This document shows, piece by piece, positions 25,404-34,492 of a DNA stretch of 64,000 nucleotides. The number at the start of each line of letters is the position of its first letter. Position 1 is the first letter of the stretch. Below the pieces are notes generated by a model that worked only from the letters and a program-made list of their open reading frames with translations, did no database searches and was not told where the DNA came from. The DNA comes from DASQUK01 sp035697145 (GTDB taxonomy: Bacteria; Actinomycetota; Acidimicrobiia; Acidimicrobiales; VFJN01): NCBI GenBank assembly GCA_035697145.1, contig DASSDL010000149.1, forward strand, positions 4,344 through 68,343, written 5' to 3'. Position numbers and translations under genes: made by a program.

Positions 25404-26459
25404 TCAGTCGGCGGCGATGCCGCCGCCGATCACCTCGTCCCCTTCGTACAGCACCACGGACTGGCCGCCGGCCACCCGGCGCACGCGGCCGTCGAACCGC
25501 ACCACGGCGCGGTCGTTGCCGACTGGCTCGACGCGGGCGGGCCGGGGCGGACCGTGGGCGCTGCACTGGGCGGCGATCGTCGGGCTCGGGCCGCCACCGG
25601 GGGGATCGCCGGACCACACCACCCGCTCCAGCGCCACGTGCTCGCACAGCAGGTCACGCTCGGGCCCGACGCGCACTGTGGCTGCGGGAACGTCGACGTC
25701 GACGACGTAGCGGGGCGCTCCCCCGCCGGGCAGGCCGAGCCCCCGGCGCTGGCCCACGGTGACGAGCTCGACGGCGTCGACCGCGCCGACGTCGCGCCCG
25801 GCCTCGTCCACGACGCGGCCGGGTCGCAGGTCCATGCGCCCGCCCAGGAACCCCCGCCGGCCGCGGCCGGAGGTGATGAAGCACACGTCCTGGCTGTCGG
25901 GCTTGCGAGCCGTCCGCAGCCCCAGCGCCTCCGCCTCGAAGCGGACCTCGGCCTTGGTCATCTCCCCCACCGGCAGCAGCGTGCGGGACAGCTCCGCCTG
26001 GCCGAGCACGTAGAGGACATAGCTCTGGTCCTTGGCGGCGTCGGCGCCGCGTGCCAGGCGCCGCGTCCCGTCCGGGCGGGTGACGATCCGGGCGTGGTGG
26101 CCGGTGGCGACCGTGTCGAACCCGACGGCGCGGGCGCGGCGCAGCAACCGGTCGAACTTGAGGTGCCGGTTGCATTCGATGCACGGATTGGGCGTGACGC
26201 CCCGCCGGTGGGCGTCGACATAGGGGTCGACGACGTGGCGGTCGAAGTCGCCGGAGAAGGTCCACGTGTGGTGGGCGATCCCGAGCTGTTGAGCCACACG
26301 GCGGGCGTCGTCGACGTCCCTCACCGAGCAGCAGCCCGTGTCGGACTCGCCGCCCCACAACTTCATGGTCACGCCCACGACGTCGTGGCCGGCGGCGATG
26401 AGGCGGGCGGCGGCCACCGAGGAGTCGACTCCCCCCGACATGGCGACGAGGACCTTCAT
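25404..26459 (-). CDS. mnmA: tRNA-specific 2-thiouridylase
   Basis: Makes 2-thiouridine at wobble position 34 of Lys, Glu and Gln tRNAs. 351 residues with the PP-loop AMSGGVDSSVAA, the catalytic cysteines in TPNPCIECNRHLKFD and SQDVCFI, and a C-terminal beta-barrel. Its ATG overlaps the stop of the cysteine desulfurase gene (ATGA), so the sulfur donor and acceptor enzymes are translationally coupled. The frame continues far upstream antiparallel to nothing useful; similarity begins exactly at MKVLVAMSGG. Confidence 0.97.
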   Translation of the reverse strand: MKVLVAMSGGVDSSVAAARLIAAGHDVVGVTMKLWGGESDTGCCSVRDVDDARRVAQQLGIAHHTWTFSGDFDRHVVDPYVDAHRRGVTPNPCIECNRHLKFDRLLRRARAVGFDTVATGHHARIVTRPDGTRRLARGADAAKDQSYVLYVLGQAELSRTLLPVGEMTKAEVRFEAEALGLRTARKPDSQDVCFITSGRGRRGFLGGRMDLRPGRVVDEAGRDVGAVDAVELVTVGQRRGLGLPGGGAPRYVVDVDVPAATVRVGPERDLLCEHVALERVVWSGDPPGGGPSPTIAAQCSAHGPPRPARVEPVGNDRAVVRFDGRVRRVAGGQSVVLYEGDEVIGGGIAAD

Positions 26460-27643
26460 CGCTGCCCCAGGGACTCCGCGTGGCGATCCCGCGCTCCCCG
26501 AAGGTGGGCCACCGCAACGGGGATCACCCGCAGGGCGTGGTCGACGTCCGCGTCGGTCGACGTCCACCCCAACGACAGGCGCAGGGCACCGGCGCCCAGC
26601 TCGGGCCCGATGCCCATGGCCGCCAGCACGTGCGACGCCTGGTGAGCACCGCTGGCGCACGCCGAGGCGGCGGACGCGCACACGCCGGCTTCGTCGAGGA
26701 GGAACAGCAGGGCCTCGCTCTCGATGCCCGGGATGCACAGGTGGAGCGTGCCTGGGAGCCGACAAGCGCCCCCTACGACCCCGGTCTCGACCGCGCCGGG
26801 GATGGCGGAGAGAAGGCCGGCGGCCAGGCGATCGCGCAGGGCGCCCACCCACGCCGCGGCGGCGTTCCGTTCGGCCGCAGCCGCCCGCAGCGCTGCCGCC
26901 ATGCCGACGATCCCGGCGACGTTGTGGGTGCCGCTGCGCAGCTCTCGCTCCTGTCCGCCGCCCAGAAGCAGCGGCCGGAGCGGTACGCCGGGCCGAGCCA
27001 CCAGCGCCCCGACGCCCTGCGGTCCGCCCACCTTGTGCGAGCTGACGGCGATGAGATCGGCACCGGCCACCACGGTGGGCAGATCGAGCCAACTGGCCGC
27101 CTGGACGGCATCGGTGTGCACGACGGCCCGGGGGGCGCGCCGGCGCACGAGCTCGGCGGCTTCCGCCACCGGTTGGACCACACCGATCTCGTTGTTGGCC
27201 GTCATCAGCGCCAGCAGCGTCACGTCGGGCCTGAGCGCGGCACCGAGCGCATCGAGATCCAGCACACCCCGGGCATCGACCGCCACCGTCGCCCCGCCGA
27301 TCGAGCGAACGGGGTTGCGCACGGCGTCGTGCTCTACCGCGCTGCACAGCACCGGCCCAGGCCGGGCGGCGTGGACGCCGCGCACGGCCATGTTGTCGGC
27401 CTCGGTCCCACCGCTCGTGAACACGACGTCGCCGGGGCGGCAGCCGATCACGTCGGCGACGACGTCGCGGGCCTCGTCCACCGCCTGGCGGGCGGCCCGG
27501 GCCACCCGGTGATCGCCCGAGGGGTTGCCGAACCGCTCTCCCAGCCAGGGCAGCATGGCGTCGCGCGCGGCAGGACGCAGGGGCGTGGTGGCGGCGTGGT
27601 CGAGGTAGGCGAGGCGATCGGGCCGGTCGGGCTGCACGGGCAC
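26456..27643 (-). CDS. iscS: Cysteine desulfurase (IscS/NifS family)
   Basis: A PLP enzyme taking sulfur from cysteine for tRNA thiolation and Fe-S clusters. About 395 residues: YLDHAATTPLRP at the N-terminus, the PLP lysine in AVSSHKVGGPQG, ELRSGTHNVAGIVG, and the active-site cysteine loop GVCASAASACASGAHQASHVL. The extended loop places it nearer NifS/group I enzymes that serve MnmA. It is upstream of and coupled to mnmA. The GTG at 27643 is chosen; 27637 is possible. The family-like sequence does not extend further upstream. Confidence 0.93.
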   Translation of the reverse strand: MPVQPDRPDRLAYLDHAATTPLRPAARDAMLPWLGERFGNPSGDHRVARAARQAVDEARDVVADVIGCRPGDVVFTSGGTEADNMAVRGVHAARPGPVLCSAVEHDAVRNPVRSIGGATVAVDARGVLDLDALGAALRPDVTLLALMTANNEIGVVQPVAEAAELVRRRAPRAVVHTDAVQAASWLDLPTVVAGADLIAVSSHKVGGPQGVGALVARPGVPLRPLLLGGGQERELRSGTHNVAGIVGMAAALRAAAAERNAAAAWVGALRDRLAAGLLSAIPGAVETGVVGGACRLPGTLHLCIPGIESEALLFLLDEAGVCASAASACASGAHQASHVLAAMGIGPELGAGALRLSLGWTSTDADVDHALRVIPVAVAHLRGARDRHAESLGQR

Positions 27644-27720
27644 CGGAACAGTCTCGCAGCCTGTTGCTCGTACCCCCACCGCAGTGGGCGGTGGGCCATC
27701 ATTCCCCCGGGAAGACACCC

Positions 27721-28488
27721 ATGGACGGCTACGGACCCAGCACGTACGGCGACCGCTTCGCCGACGTGTACGACGACTGGTACGGCGACGCGTCCGATGC
27801 CGCTGCCACGGTCGAGCGGGTGGCGGCGCTCGCCGCCGCTGCCGGCAGCAGCCACGTGCTGGAACTGGGTGGGGGCAGCGGGCGCCTGGCGGTGCCGCTG
27901 GCGGCTCGTGGGATCGCCACGTGGACGGTGGACGCCTCGTTCGCCATGGTGCGGCGGCTGCGGGACAAGCCGGGCGGCGACCGCGTCCACGCCGTGGTCG
28001 GGGACATGGCCGCGCTGCCCCTGTCGGCCCGAGCCCGGTTCGGCGTCGTGCTGTGCGCGTTCAACACCCTGTTCAACCTCACGACGATCGAGGCCCAGCG
28101 GCGCTGCCTGGCCGACGCCGCCGACCGGATCGTCCCCGATGGCGGGCGTCTGGTGGTCGAGTCGTTCGTCGCGTCGGCCCAAGACGACAGCGACGCCGCG
28201 GTGGGCGCCGTCGAGCCCAGGCACATCGGGTTGGACGAGGTGGTGCTGACCGTGAGCCGGCTCGATCCCGCCAGCCACACCATCACCGGCCAGCACGTGC
28301 AGATCACGGAGGCCGGTATCCGCCTGCGCCCGTGGATGTTGCGTTACCTGTCGCCAGAGGAGTTGGACGCGGTGGCAGCCGAGGCGGGACTACGGCTCGT
28401 CGAGCGCCACGCCGGGTGGCGCGCCGAACCGTTCACGGGCGACTCGCCCATCCACGTGTCCACGTACGCGCTGATGCCTCGCGGTTAG
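27721..28488 (+). CDS. Class I SAM-dependent methyltransferase
   Basis: 255 residues. The Rossmann SAM site is VLELGGGSGRLAVPLA, followed by the acidic strand WTVDAS and GDMAALPL. The N-terminus YGDRFADVYDDWYGD is a common lead-in for small-molecule methyltransferases. The substrate is unknown. It is divergent from the cysteine desulfurase gene (77-bp gap). The ATG at 27721 fits the start of similarity. Confidence 0.85.
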   Translation: MDGYGPSTYGDRFADVYDDWYGDASDAAATVERVAALAAAAGSSHVLELGGGSGRLAVPLAARGIATWTVDASFAMVRRLRDKPGGDRVHAVVGDMAALPLSARARFGVVLCAFNTLFNLTTIEAQRRCLADAADRIVPDGGRLVVESFVASAQDDSDAAVGAVEPRHIGLDEVVLTVSRLDPASHTITGQHVQITEAGIRLRPWMLRYLSPEELDAVAAEAGLRLVERHAGWRAEPFTGDSPIHVSTYALMPRG

Positions 28489-28559
28489 CGGTACGTTGAC
28501 GCGGTGCACCACGCCGAGCGCACCACGACAGCCTGCATATCCCCCTCACGCCGTTGAGA

Positions 28560-29534
28560 ATGAGTCAGCTTCGCCTCAATCCCCTCACGGGACGCTGGGT
28601 CGTGATCGCCGTCGACCGGGCCGCGCGTCCCGGCGACCTGATCTCGCCTCACCTCCCGGTCGAAGCCGATCCCGACCGGCCCTGCCCCTTCTGCCCCGGC
28701 CACGAGGAAGCCACGCCCCCGGCCCTGGAGACCTACGGCAAACAGGGCCAGTGGGTGGTGCGGGTCGTCCCCAACCGCTACCCGGCCTTCGAGGGCGACG
28801 AGCCGCTGCAGGTGCACAACCTGGGCCCGGTGTTCACGCAGGCCGACGGCAGCGGCATCCACGAGATCCTGGTGTTCTCGCCCGAGCACAGCACGGGCTT
28901 GGCCGACCTCGACGACGCCCAGGCGGCGGTGACCATGGCCGCAATCCGGGATCGTCTCGAGGACCACGCGCAGAGGTCCTCGATCCGCTACACGCAGGTG
29001 ATCGTCAACCATGGGCGCGAGGCCGGCGCGAGCCTCGTGCACCCGCACGGCCAGCTGCTCGGGATCCCCTTCGTGCCCGGCGAGATCGCCGAAGAGGAAG
29101 CCGGGTTCCGCCGTTTCGAGGGATCGTGCCTGCTGTGCACCACCCTCGAGGCGGAGGAGGCCGTCGACCACCGGATCGTCCACGCCGACGAGCGCGTGAT
29201 CGTCGTCTGCCCGTTCTGGTCGGGCACGCCGTACGAGATGCTGGTGCTGCCCCGCCACCACGACGTCCACCTCACCGACGCGGCGCCGGCCGACGTCGCC
29301 GCCGTGGGTCGGGCCCTACGCACCGCGCTGGCCCGCCTGCGGGGATGTCTCGGCGACGTGGCCTACAACGTCGTGTTCCACACCGCCCCGCACCGCCACT
29401 CGGGCCCGTTCCACTGGCATGTCCACGTGGTGCCGCGGGTGACGAGCGTGGCGGGATTCGAGCAGGGCACGGGCGTGATGATCGACATCGTCGCCCCCGA
29501 GCTCGCCGCCAGGCACCTCCGAGTCGTCGGCTAG
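28560..29534 (+). CDS. galT: Galactose-1-phosphate uridylyltransferase
   Basis: 324 residues of the HIT superfamily. The Leloir enzyme moves UMP between glucose-1-P and galactose-1-P through a uridylylated histidine. The nucleophile motif is SLVHPHGQLLG, and RPCPFCPGHE holds zinc cysteines. The shared HPHGQ tract and the length suit GalT, though related ADP-sulfurylase-like enzymes cannot be excluded. No galK or galE adjoins it. The ATG at 28560 follows an in-frame TTG at 28554. Repeat copy C lies 14 bases past its stop. Confidence 0.85.
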   Translation: MSQLRLNPLTGRWVVIAVDRAARPGDLISPHLPVEADPDRPCPFCPGHEEATPPALETYGKQGQWVVRVVPNRYPAFEGDEPLQVHNLGPVFTQADGSGIHEILVFSPEHSTGLADLDDAQAAVTMAAIRDRLEDHAQRSSIRYTQVIVNHGREAGASLVHPHGQLLGIPFVPGEIAEEEAGFRRFEGSCLLCTTLEAEEAVDHRIVHADERVIVVCPFWSGTPYEMLVLPRHHDVHLTDAAPADVAAVGRALRTALARLRGCLGDVAYNVVFHTAPHRHSGPFHWHVHVVPRVTSVAGFEQGTGVMIDIVAPELAARHLRVVG

Positions 29535-29548
29535 CGGGGACTTCGCCC

Positions 29549-29646
29549 CGAGGCAATGGCTCACGTTCACCACTCCCGAGGCAATGACGAACGGAAACCG
29601 TTAGCCAAAGCCTCGGGCTCGCAGTTGCGTTCGTCATTGCCTCGGG
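29549..29646. repeat. Four-unit palindromic intergenic repeat, copy C
   Basis: Direct units at 29549-29565 and 29577-29594, inverted units at 29598-29616 (degenerate) and 29628-29646. The inner pair reads GAACGG-AAA-CCGTT, nearly identical to copy B. It fills most of the gap between convergent galT and rsmI, where it could end both transcripts. Confidence 0.85.
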
Positions 29647-29676
29647 TCGTCGGTCGCCCGGGGCACCGGCCGCTTT

Positions 29677-30537
29677 CTACGATCCCGCCCCGGCCAGCCT
29701 CGTCGCCAGGTCGTAGACCCGACGGCGGGGCACGTCGAGGCGAGCCGCGACCGCGCGGGCGGCGTCACGAGCCGATGCCCCGGCCGCCAGCTCGTCCTGG
29801 AGCGCGTCGACCAGCGCGCCGTCGTCCGGTGGCTCGGGGGCCGGCGCGCCTTCGAGCACCACCACGATCTCGCCCCGGGGGGCGGCCAGACGGACCCACG
29901 CGACCGCCTCGCCCAGCGAGCCCCGCCACACCTCCTCGTGCAGCTTGGTGAGCTCGCGGGCCACGGCCACCCGGCGGTCGGCGCCGCACGCGCCCAGCAG
30001 GTCGCCCATCGTCCGGGCCAGCCGGTGCGGCGCCTCGTACAGGACCACCGTGCGGGGCTCGGCAGCCACCGCCGCCAGCCGTTCCGCACGCCCCGAGCCC
30101 TTGCGGGGCAGGAACCCCTCGAACACGAAGCGGCCAGCCGCCAGCCCGCTCGTGACCAGCGCCGCCAACGCTGCCGATGGACCGGGGACCACCTCCACGT
30201 GGTACCCGGCGGCGACGGCCGCCCGCACGAGGCGCTCGCCGGGGTCCGAGATGCCGGGCATGCCGGCGTCGGACACGACCGCCACGCGCTCGCCGCGGCC
30301 CAGACGGGCGAGCACGCCGGGAACCTCGCGGTCCTCCGTGTGCTCGTTGACCACCACCAGGGGCGGTCGCTCCACCCCGGCGTGCTGGAGCAGCCGTCCG
30401 GTCCGGCGAGTGTCTTCGCAGCAGATGGCGTCGGCCGAGTGCAGCGCGTCGACAGCCCGTGGTGGGAGGTCACCGAGGTTCCCGATGGGCGTGCCCACCA
30501 GCACGAGCACGCCGTCAGTTCGATCCCCGTTTCTCAC
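29677..30537 (-). CDS. rsmI: 16S rRNA (cytidine-1402-2'-O)-methyltransferase
   Basis: 286 residues of the tetrapyrrole-methylase fold. It has VLVGTPIGNLGDLPPRAV, CEDTRRTGRLL, VVSDAGMPGISDPGERLV and VVPGPSAALAAL, the diagnostic RsmI blocks. It methylates C1402 in the ribosomal P site. The GTG at 30537 overlaps the stop of the DUF192 gene (GTGA), so the two are coupled. A longer open frame upstream has no RsmI similarity. Confidence 0.97.
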   Translation of the reverse strand: MRNGDRTDGVLVLVGTPIGNLGDLPPRAVDALHSADAICCEDTRRTGRLLQHAGVERPPLVVVNEHTEDREVPGVLARLGRGERVAVVSDAGMPGISDPGERLVRAAVAAGYHVEVVPGPSAALAALVTSGLAAGRFVFEGFLPRKGSGRAERLAAVAAEPRTVVLYEAPHRLARTMGDLLGACGADRRVAVARELTKLHEEVWRGSLGEAVAWVRLAAPRGEIVVVLEGAPAPEPPDDGALVDALQDELAAGASARDAARAVAARLDVPRRRVYDLATRLAGAGS

Positions 30538-30863
30538 CCCTTGACCTCGAGCTCGTCGCCCGGGCGCAGGTGCCAGCGGTCGAACGACCCCGCCTCCGCT
30601 TCGATCACGGCGCGCGAGCGCCACACGACCCGGGACACGCGGTGGCGCGGCATCCGCACGACCCGGAGGACGCGCAGGTCGGCGTCGCAGAACGCCACGT
30701 CTATGGGGAACCGCATGCCCAGCGTGTGCACGGAACGCGCAGGACGTAGCAGCAGCGCGCCGTCGACGCTGTCCCGCCCGAGCAGGCCTCGCCGCCGTTC
30801 CTGGCGCGACTCCGCCAACTCGAGGCTGGCCAGCACCTCGCCATCTCGAAGCAACCATGCCAC
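30534..30863 (-). CDS. DUF192 family protein
   Basis: 109 residues matching the DUF192 (COG1430) fold: RRRGLLGRDSVDGALLL, HTLGMRFPIDVAFCD and the C-terminal RPGDELEV. The function of the family is unknown; many members are exported but this one has no signal peptide. It is upstream of and coupled to rsmI. Confidence 0.9.
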   Translation of the reverse strand: MAWLLRDGEVLASLELAESRQERRRGLLGRDSVDGALLLRPARSVHTLGMRFPIDVAFCDADLRVLRVVRMPRHRVSRVVWRSRAVIEAEAGSFDRWHLRPGDELEVKG

Positions 30864-30908
30864 GCAATCATCATGCCGCCCCGCGGCGCCGGTGCCCCAG
30901 TGGGCGCA

Positions 30909-31985
30909 CTAGACGGCGAAGCGGATCTCGAGCACGTCGCCGTCGGCGACCTCGTAGTCCTTGCCCTCGACCCGGAGTTTGCCGACCTCGCGGGCCTTCG
31001 ACCACGAGCCGATCTCCACCAGGTCGTCCCAGTGGATCACCTCGGCCCGGATGAAGCCCTTCTCGAAGTCGGTGTGGATCACTCCTGCGCACTGCGGCGC
31101 CTTCCAGCCGGCCCGGAAGGTCCACGCCCTGCTCTCCTTCTCGCCGGTGGTGAAGAAGGTGCGCAGGCCCAGCAGGTGGTAGGCGGCGCGGACGAACCGG
31201 GGCAGCGCACCTTCCCCCAGCCCCAGGGCCTCGAGCACCTCGCCCCGCTCGTCAAGATCGAGCTGGGCCGCCTCGGCCTCGAGCTGCACGCACATGCCCA
31301 GGACTTCCGCCCTTCCGGCCAGCTCGGCCTCGACGGGGCCGACCACTGCGGCGACGTCGCCGAGCTGCTCCTCGCCCAGGTTGACCACCGCCAGCACGGC
31401 GCGGTTGGTGAGCAGGAAGTAGGGCCGCAGGAGCGTCCGCTGCGTGGCGTCGAGGTCGCTGCGGTAGAGCGGCGTGCCGGCGGCCAGCGCCGCCTCGGCG
31501 GCGTCGAGGGCGGCGACCTCGTCGGCCAGCGCCCGGTCGGACTTGGCCGCCTTGCGGCGCTTGGCGATCTGGTTCTCCACCGACTCGAGGTCGGCCAGGG
31601 TGAGCTCCAGCTCGAGGACCCGCAGGTGCTCGAGCGGATCGTGGGGGCCGGGAATCTCGTCGTCGGTGAACGCCCGAAGCACGTAGACGACGGCATCGAC
31701 CTCGCGGATGTTGGCCAGGAAGCGGTTGCCGAGCCCCTCGCCCTTGCTGGCCCCTTCGACCAGGCCGCCGATGTCGACGAATTGCACCTGGGCAGCAACC
31801 ACGTTGCGGCTGGCCGACATGGTGGCGAGGGCGTCCAAGCGCCGGTCGAGCACTTTGGCCACACCTACATTGGGGTCGCGGGTTGCGAACGCGTACGGCG
31901 CAGCGAGGGCACCGCCCCCAGCGAGGGCGTTGTAGAGCGACGACTTGCCCGCGTTGGGGAGGCCCACGAACCCGAACCGTTCCAT
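30909..31985 (-). CDS. ychF: Ribosome-binding ATPase YchF/OLA1
   Basis: 358 residues. An Obg-family P-loop protein that prefers ATP: FVGLPNAGKSSLYNAL (P-loop), VDIGGLVEGASKGEGLGNRFL (switch II/G3), a coiled-coil insert near residues 125-175 and a C-terminal TGS domain (IHTDFEKGFIRAEVI). It acts on ribosomes and in stress responses. The ATG at 31985 is fixed by MERFGFVGLPN and by TACCCT eight bases upstream. It precedes the DUF192-rsmI pair on the same strand with a 45-bp gap. Confidence 0.98.
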   Translation of the reverse strand: MERFGFVGLPNAGKSSLYNALAGGGALAAPYAFATRDPNVGVAKVLDRRLDALATMSASRNVVAAQVQFVDIGGLVEGASKGEGLGNRFLANIREVDAVVYVLRAFTDDEIPGPHDPLEHLRVLELELTLADLESVENQIAKRRKAAKSDRALADEVAALDAAEAALAAGTPLYRSDLDATQRTLLRPYFLLTNRAVLAVVNLGEEQLGDVAAVVGPVEAELAGRAEVLGMCVQLEAEAAQLDLDERGEVLEALGLGEGALPRFVRAAYHLLGLRTFFTTGEKESRAWTFRAGWKAPQCAGVIHTDFEKGFIRAEVIHWDDLVEIGSWSKAREVGKLRVEGKDYEVADGDVLEIRFAV

Positions 31986-31993
31986 CGCTTTCG

Positions 31994-32020
31994 AGGGTAC
32001 TGACGCGGCGCCGGTAGCTT
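31994..32020. promoter_or_regulatory. Divergent -10 elements of ychF and the SIMPL gene
   Basis: Minus strand TACCCT (31999-31994), eight bases before the ychF ATG. Plus strand TAGCTT (32015-32020), six bases before the SIMPL ATG. Both fit into a 41-bp divergent gap, so each promoter overlaps the other. Confidence 0.5.
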
Positions 32021-32026
32021 GCACCC

Positions 32027-32704
32027 ATGGAGCGGGAGATCGTCGTCCGGGGAAGGGGTGAGGCGCGCGCCCTCCCTGACCGGGCGAGCCTGCGGGTCGA
32101 GGTCACGGCCGACCACAAGACCCAGGAAGCGGCCTACGAGGCCCGCACCAAGCTTGCGGCCCAGGTCGACGGCGTGCTCGACCGGCACGCCGACGCCATC
32201 GACCGCGCCACCATCGCGTCCCTCGTCGTGCAGCCGCGCATCCGTTGGCACGGCGGCGAGGACATTCACACCGGGTGGCGCGCCAGCCGCACATCGCTCG
32301 TCGACATTGTCGAGCTCGACGCGCTGGGCGACGTCATGACGGGGTTGGTTGACGCGGGGGCCGCCGTGCAGGGCCCGCAATGGTCGCTGGCACCCTCCAA
32401 TCCCGCCTACGACCAGGCCCGGCGGGCAGCCGCCGAGGACGCCCGGCGCCGTGCCGGGGCCTACGCCACCCCGTTGGGGCTGTCGCTCGGAGCGGTGACC
32501 TGGGTGGCCGAGCCGGGTCTGCGCGGCGGTCCCACACCGTTGCCCGGCCAGGCGAGAGCCATCGCCCTGGCGGCCTCCGCGCCCGGGGAGGCCGAAACGG
32601 AGCCCGAGAGCGAGAATCTGGCTCCCGCGGAGATGACCGTTCGGGTCGACGTGGAGGTCGCATTCGCCATTCTCGATGCAGCCGGCCAGCCCGACCTCGA
32701 CTGA
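32027..32704 (+). CDS. SIMPL (DUF541) domain protein
   Basis: 225 residues. It starts REIVVRGRGEARALPDRASL, the usual DUF541 opening, and has the second-half block AAAEDARRRAGAYATPLGLSLG. Bacterial relatives are often exported, but no signal peptide is seen, so it is probably cytoplasmic. Role unknown. A PHP-domain gene follows after eight bases, probably in one operon. Confidence 0.9.
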   Translation: MEREIVVRGRGEARALPDRASLRVEVTADHKTQEAAYEARTKLAAQVDGVLDRHADAIDRATIASLVVQPRIRWHGGEDIHTGWRASRTSLVDIVELDALGDVMTGLVDAGAAVQGPQWSLAPSNPAYDQARRAAAEDARRRAGAYATPLGLSLGAVTWVAEPGLRGGPTPLPGQARAIALAASAPGEAETEPESENLAPAEMTVRVDVEVAFAILDAAGQPDLD

Positions 32705-32712
32705 TCCCCACC

Positions 32713-33741
32713 GTGACCGGCGCCCCCATCCACCCGGCCGACGCCCTCGACCGCATCGTCTACCTGCTCGACCGGGCGCTGGCCGAGCCCACCAAGGTGA
32801 GGGCGTTCGCCCGGGCCCGCGACGTGGTGCTCGACCGCGGCGAGGACGAGATCGCCCGCCTCCACGCCGCCGGCAAGCTCACCGAGCTCCCGGGCGTGGG
32901 GCCGACCACGGCCAAGGTGATCACCGAGGCGCTCGACGGCGAGGTGCCCGGATACCTGGCCCACCTCGAGGAGGAGACGGTCATCCCGGTGGGCGAAGGC
33001 GCCGACGTACGGGTGGCGCTGCGGGGCGACTGCCACACGCACTCGACGTGGTCGGATGGCGGGGCGCCCATCGAGAGGATGGCCCGCACCGCCATCACCC
33101 TGGGCCACGAGTACATGGTGCTGACCGACCACTCGCCGCGGCTGACCGTCGCCCACGGGCTGACGGCCGAGCGGCTGCTGGCCCAACTCGACGAGGTGGC
33201 CGAGCTCAACGAGCGCCTGACGCCGTTCCGCATCCTCACCGGCATCGAGGTCGACATCCTGGAGGACGGGGCCCTCGACCAGCGCGACGACCTGCTGGCC
33301 CGGCTCGACGTGGTGGTGGCGAGCGTGCACTCCAAGCTTCGGATGGAGGCACGAGAGATGACCCGCCGCATGGTGCGGGCGATCGCCAGTCCCCATGTCG
33401 ACATCCTCGGCCATTGCACCGGGCGCAAGCTGCTGGGGCGGGGGCGCCCGCCGTCGCAGTTCGACGCCGACGTGGTGTTCGCCGCCTGCAAGCAGTTCGA
33501 CACCGCCCTCGAGATCAACTGCCGGCCCGAGCGCCAAGACCCACCCGACGAGCTGCTCGACCAGGCCATCGACTGGGGGCTGCGCTTCGCCGTCGACACC
33601 GACGCCCACGCGCCGGGCCAGATGGAATGGCAGACCTACGGTTGTGACAAGGCAGCTCGGGCGGGCATCGAGCCCGAGCGGATCGTGAACACCCTGCCCG
33701 CGGACGGCCTGGTCGCCTGGGCCGCGGGCCACGCGGACTGA
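32713..33741 (+). CDS. HhH-PHP domain phosphoesterase (PolX C-terminal-like)
   Basis: 342 residues. The N-terminal part (1-80) has a helix-hairpin-helix KLTELPGVGPTTAKVI; the PHP domain has DCHTHSTWSDGG, VLTDHSPRL, GIEVDIL, LDVVVASVHS, DILGHCTGR and VDTDAHAPGQ, all metal-ligand motifs. This is the pattern of the C-terminal half of PolX without the polymerase. It is likely a phosphatase or nuclease acting on DNA or nucleotides. Start GTG 32713, nine bases after the SIMPL stop. Confidence 0.9.
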   Translation: MTGAPIHPADALDRIVYLLDRALAEPTKVRAFARARDVVLDRGEDEIARLHAAGKLTELPGVGPTTAKVITEALDGEVPGYLAHLEEETVIPVGEGADVRVALRGDCHTHSTWSDGGAPIERMARTAITLGHEYMVLTDHSPRLTVAHGLTAERLLAQLDEVAELNERLTPFRILTGIEVDILEDGALDQRDDLLARLDVVVASVHSKLRMEAREMTRRMVRAIASPHVDILGHCTGRKLLGRGRPPSQFDADVVFAACKQFDTALEINCRPERQDPPDELLDQAIDWGLRFAVDTDAHAPGQMEWQTYGCDKAARAGIEPERIVNTLPADGLVAWAAGHAD

Positions 33742-33860
33742 CGTTCCTGGCGCAGACGTGGTTGCCGAGCAACCAACTCGGGGCCCAGAACCGCCAGCGC
33801 GTCGGCACGACACACCCTCGACCTCTACTTCAGGTCGAAGGGCAACGTCGGGCCTGCGCC

Positions 33861-33898
33861 TTGACGGCCTTGCCTTGACGGCCTTGCACCGCTATCGT
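33861..33898 (+). promoter_or_regulatory. Promoter and tandem repeat before the antitoxin gene
   Basis: TATCGT (33893-33898) lies seven bases before the ATG; TTGCCT (33870-33875) is 17 bases upstream of it as a -35. A 14-base tandem repeat, TTGACGGCCTTGC plus one variable base (33861-33874 and 33875-33888), covers the promoter and is a likely binding site for autoregulation. Confidence 0.5.
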
Positions 33899-33905
33899 GG
33901 AGCCC

Positions 33906-34466
33906 ATGAACGGTCGCACCACGGCCGCCACCAGGACCGACGCCGCCTACGTGGATCGGGTCTCGTCTCGGGTCAGCGAGGAGCTGGCCCGCCGGGTCGA
34001 CACCCTGCGCCGCAACGGCCACAAGGCGGCCGACCTGGGCGATCCCGACGAGCTCGCCGCCCGCATGCTGGCGGCGGTCCCGGCGCCGTCGCCCTGGCGC
34101 GATCTCGGGCCGTTCTACAGCACGTCGGGCCTGGCCCGGGTGCTCGGCGGCGTGAGCCGACAAGCAATCGAGGAACGGCGCCGGCGCCGCACGATCCTGG
34201 CGTTGCGCACCGCCGACGGCGTGTGGGTGTACCCGGCCTTCCAGCTCGACGACCGCAACCGGGTGGTGCGGGGCTTGTCCCAGGTGCTGGAGCGGTTCCA
34301 CCCCGAGACTCCCGACGACGAGTGGATGGTCGCCGCCTTCGTCGCCGCGTCCCAACCGGGGCTCGACGACCGCTCGATCGTGGAGCACCTCCGCTCGGGG
34401 GGCGACCTGGCCCCGGTCTTGGCCCTGACCAGCGAGCGCGCCCGGCAGTGGGCCGTCGGAGCGTGA
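33906..34466 (+). CDS. Putative antitoxin of a RES-type toxin-antitoxin pair
   Basis: 186 residues, basic N-terminal half with a possible winged or helix-turn-helix segment (YSTSGLARVLGGVSRQAIEERRRR, about 77-100) and a C-terminal helical region ending DLAPVLALTSERARQWAVGA that resembles the toxin-binding end of Xre/ParS/MbcA antitoxins. The assignment rests mainly on the RES gene 26 bases downstream. In characterised pairs the antitoxin blocks the RES toxin and represses the operon. ATG 33906 fits the promoter; GTG 33897 is less likely. Confidence 0.7.
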   Translation: MNGRTTAATRTDAAYVDRVSSRVSEELARRVDTLRRNGHKAADLGDPDELAARMLAAVPAPSPWRDLGPFYSTSGLARVLGGVSRQAIEERRRRRTILALRTADGVWVYPAFQLDDRNRVVRGLSQVLERFHPETPDDEWMVAAFVAASQPGLDDRSIVEHLRSGGDLAPVLALTSERARQWAVGA

Positions 34467-34492
34467 CGGCGTCGTAGTCTCGTCGCCAGTTC

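Noticed and set aside
33897..33905. GTG start of the antitoxin at 33897
   Set aside because: The GTG overlaps the TATCGT -10 element, so it would not be in the transcript.
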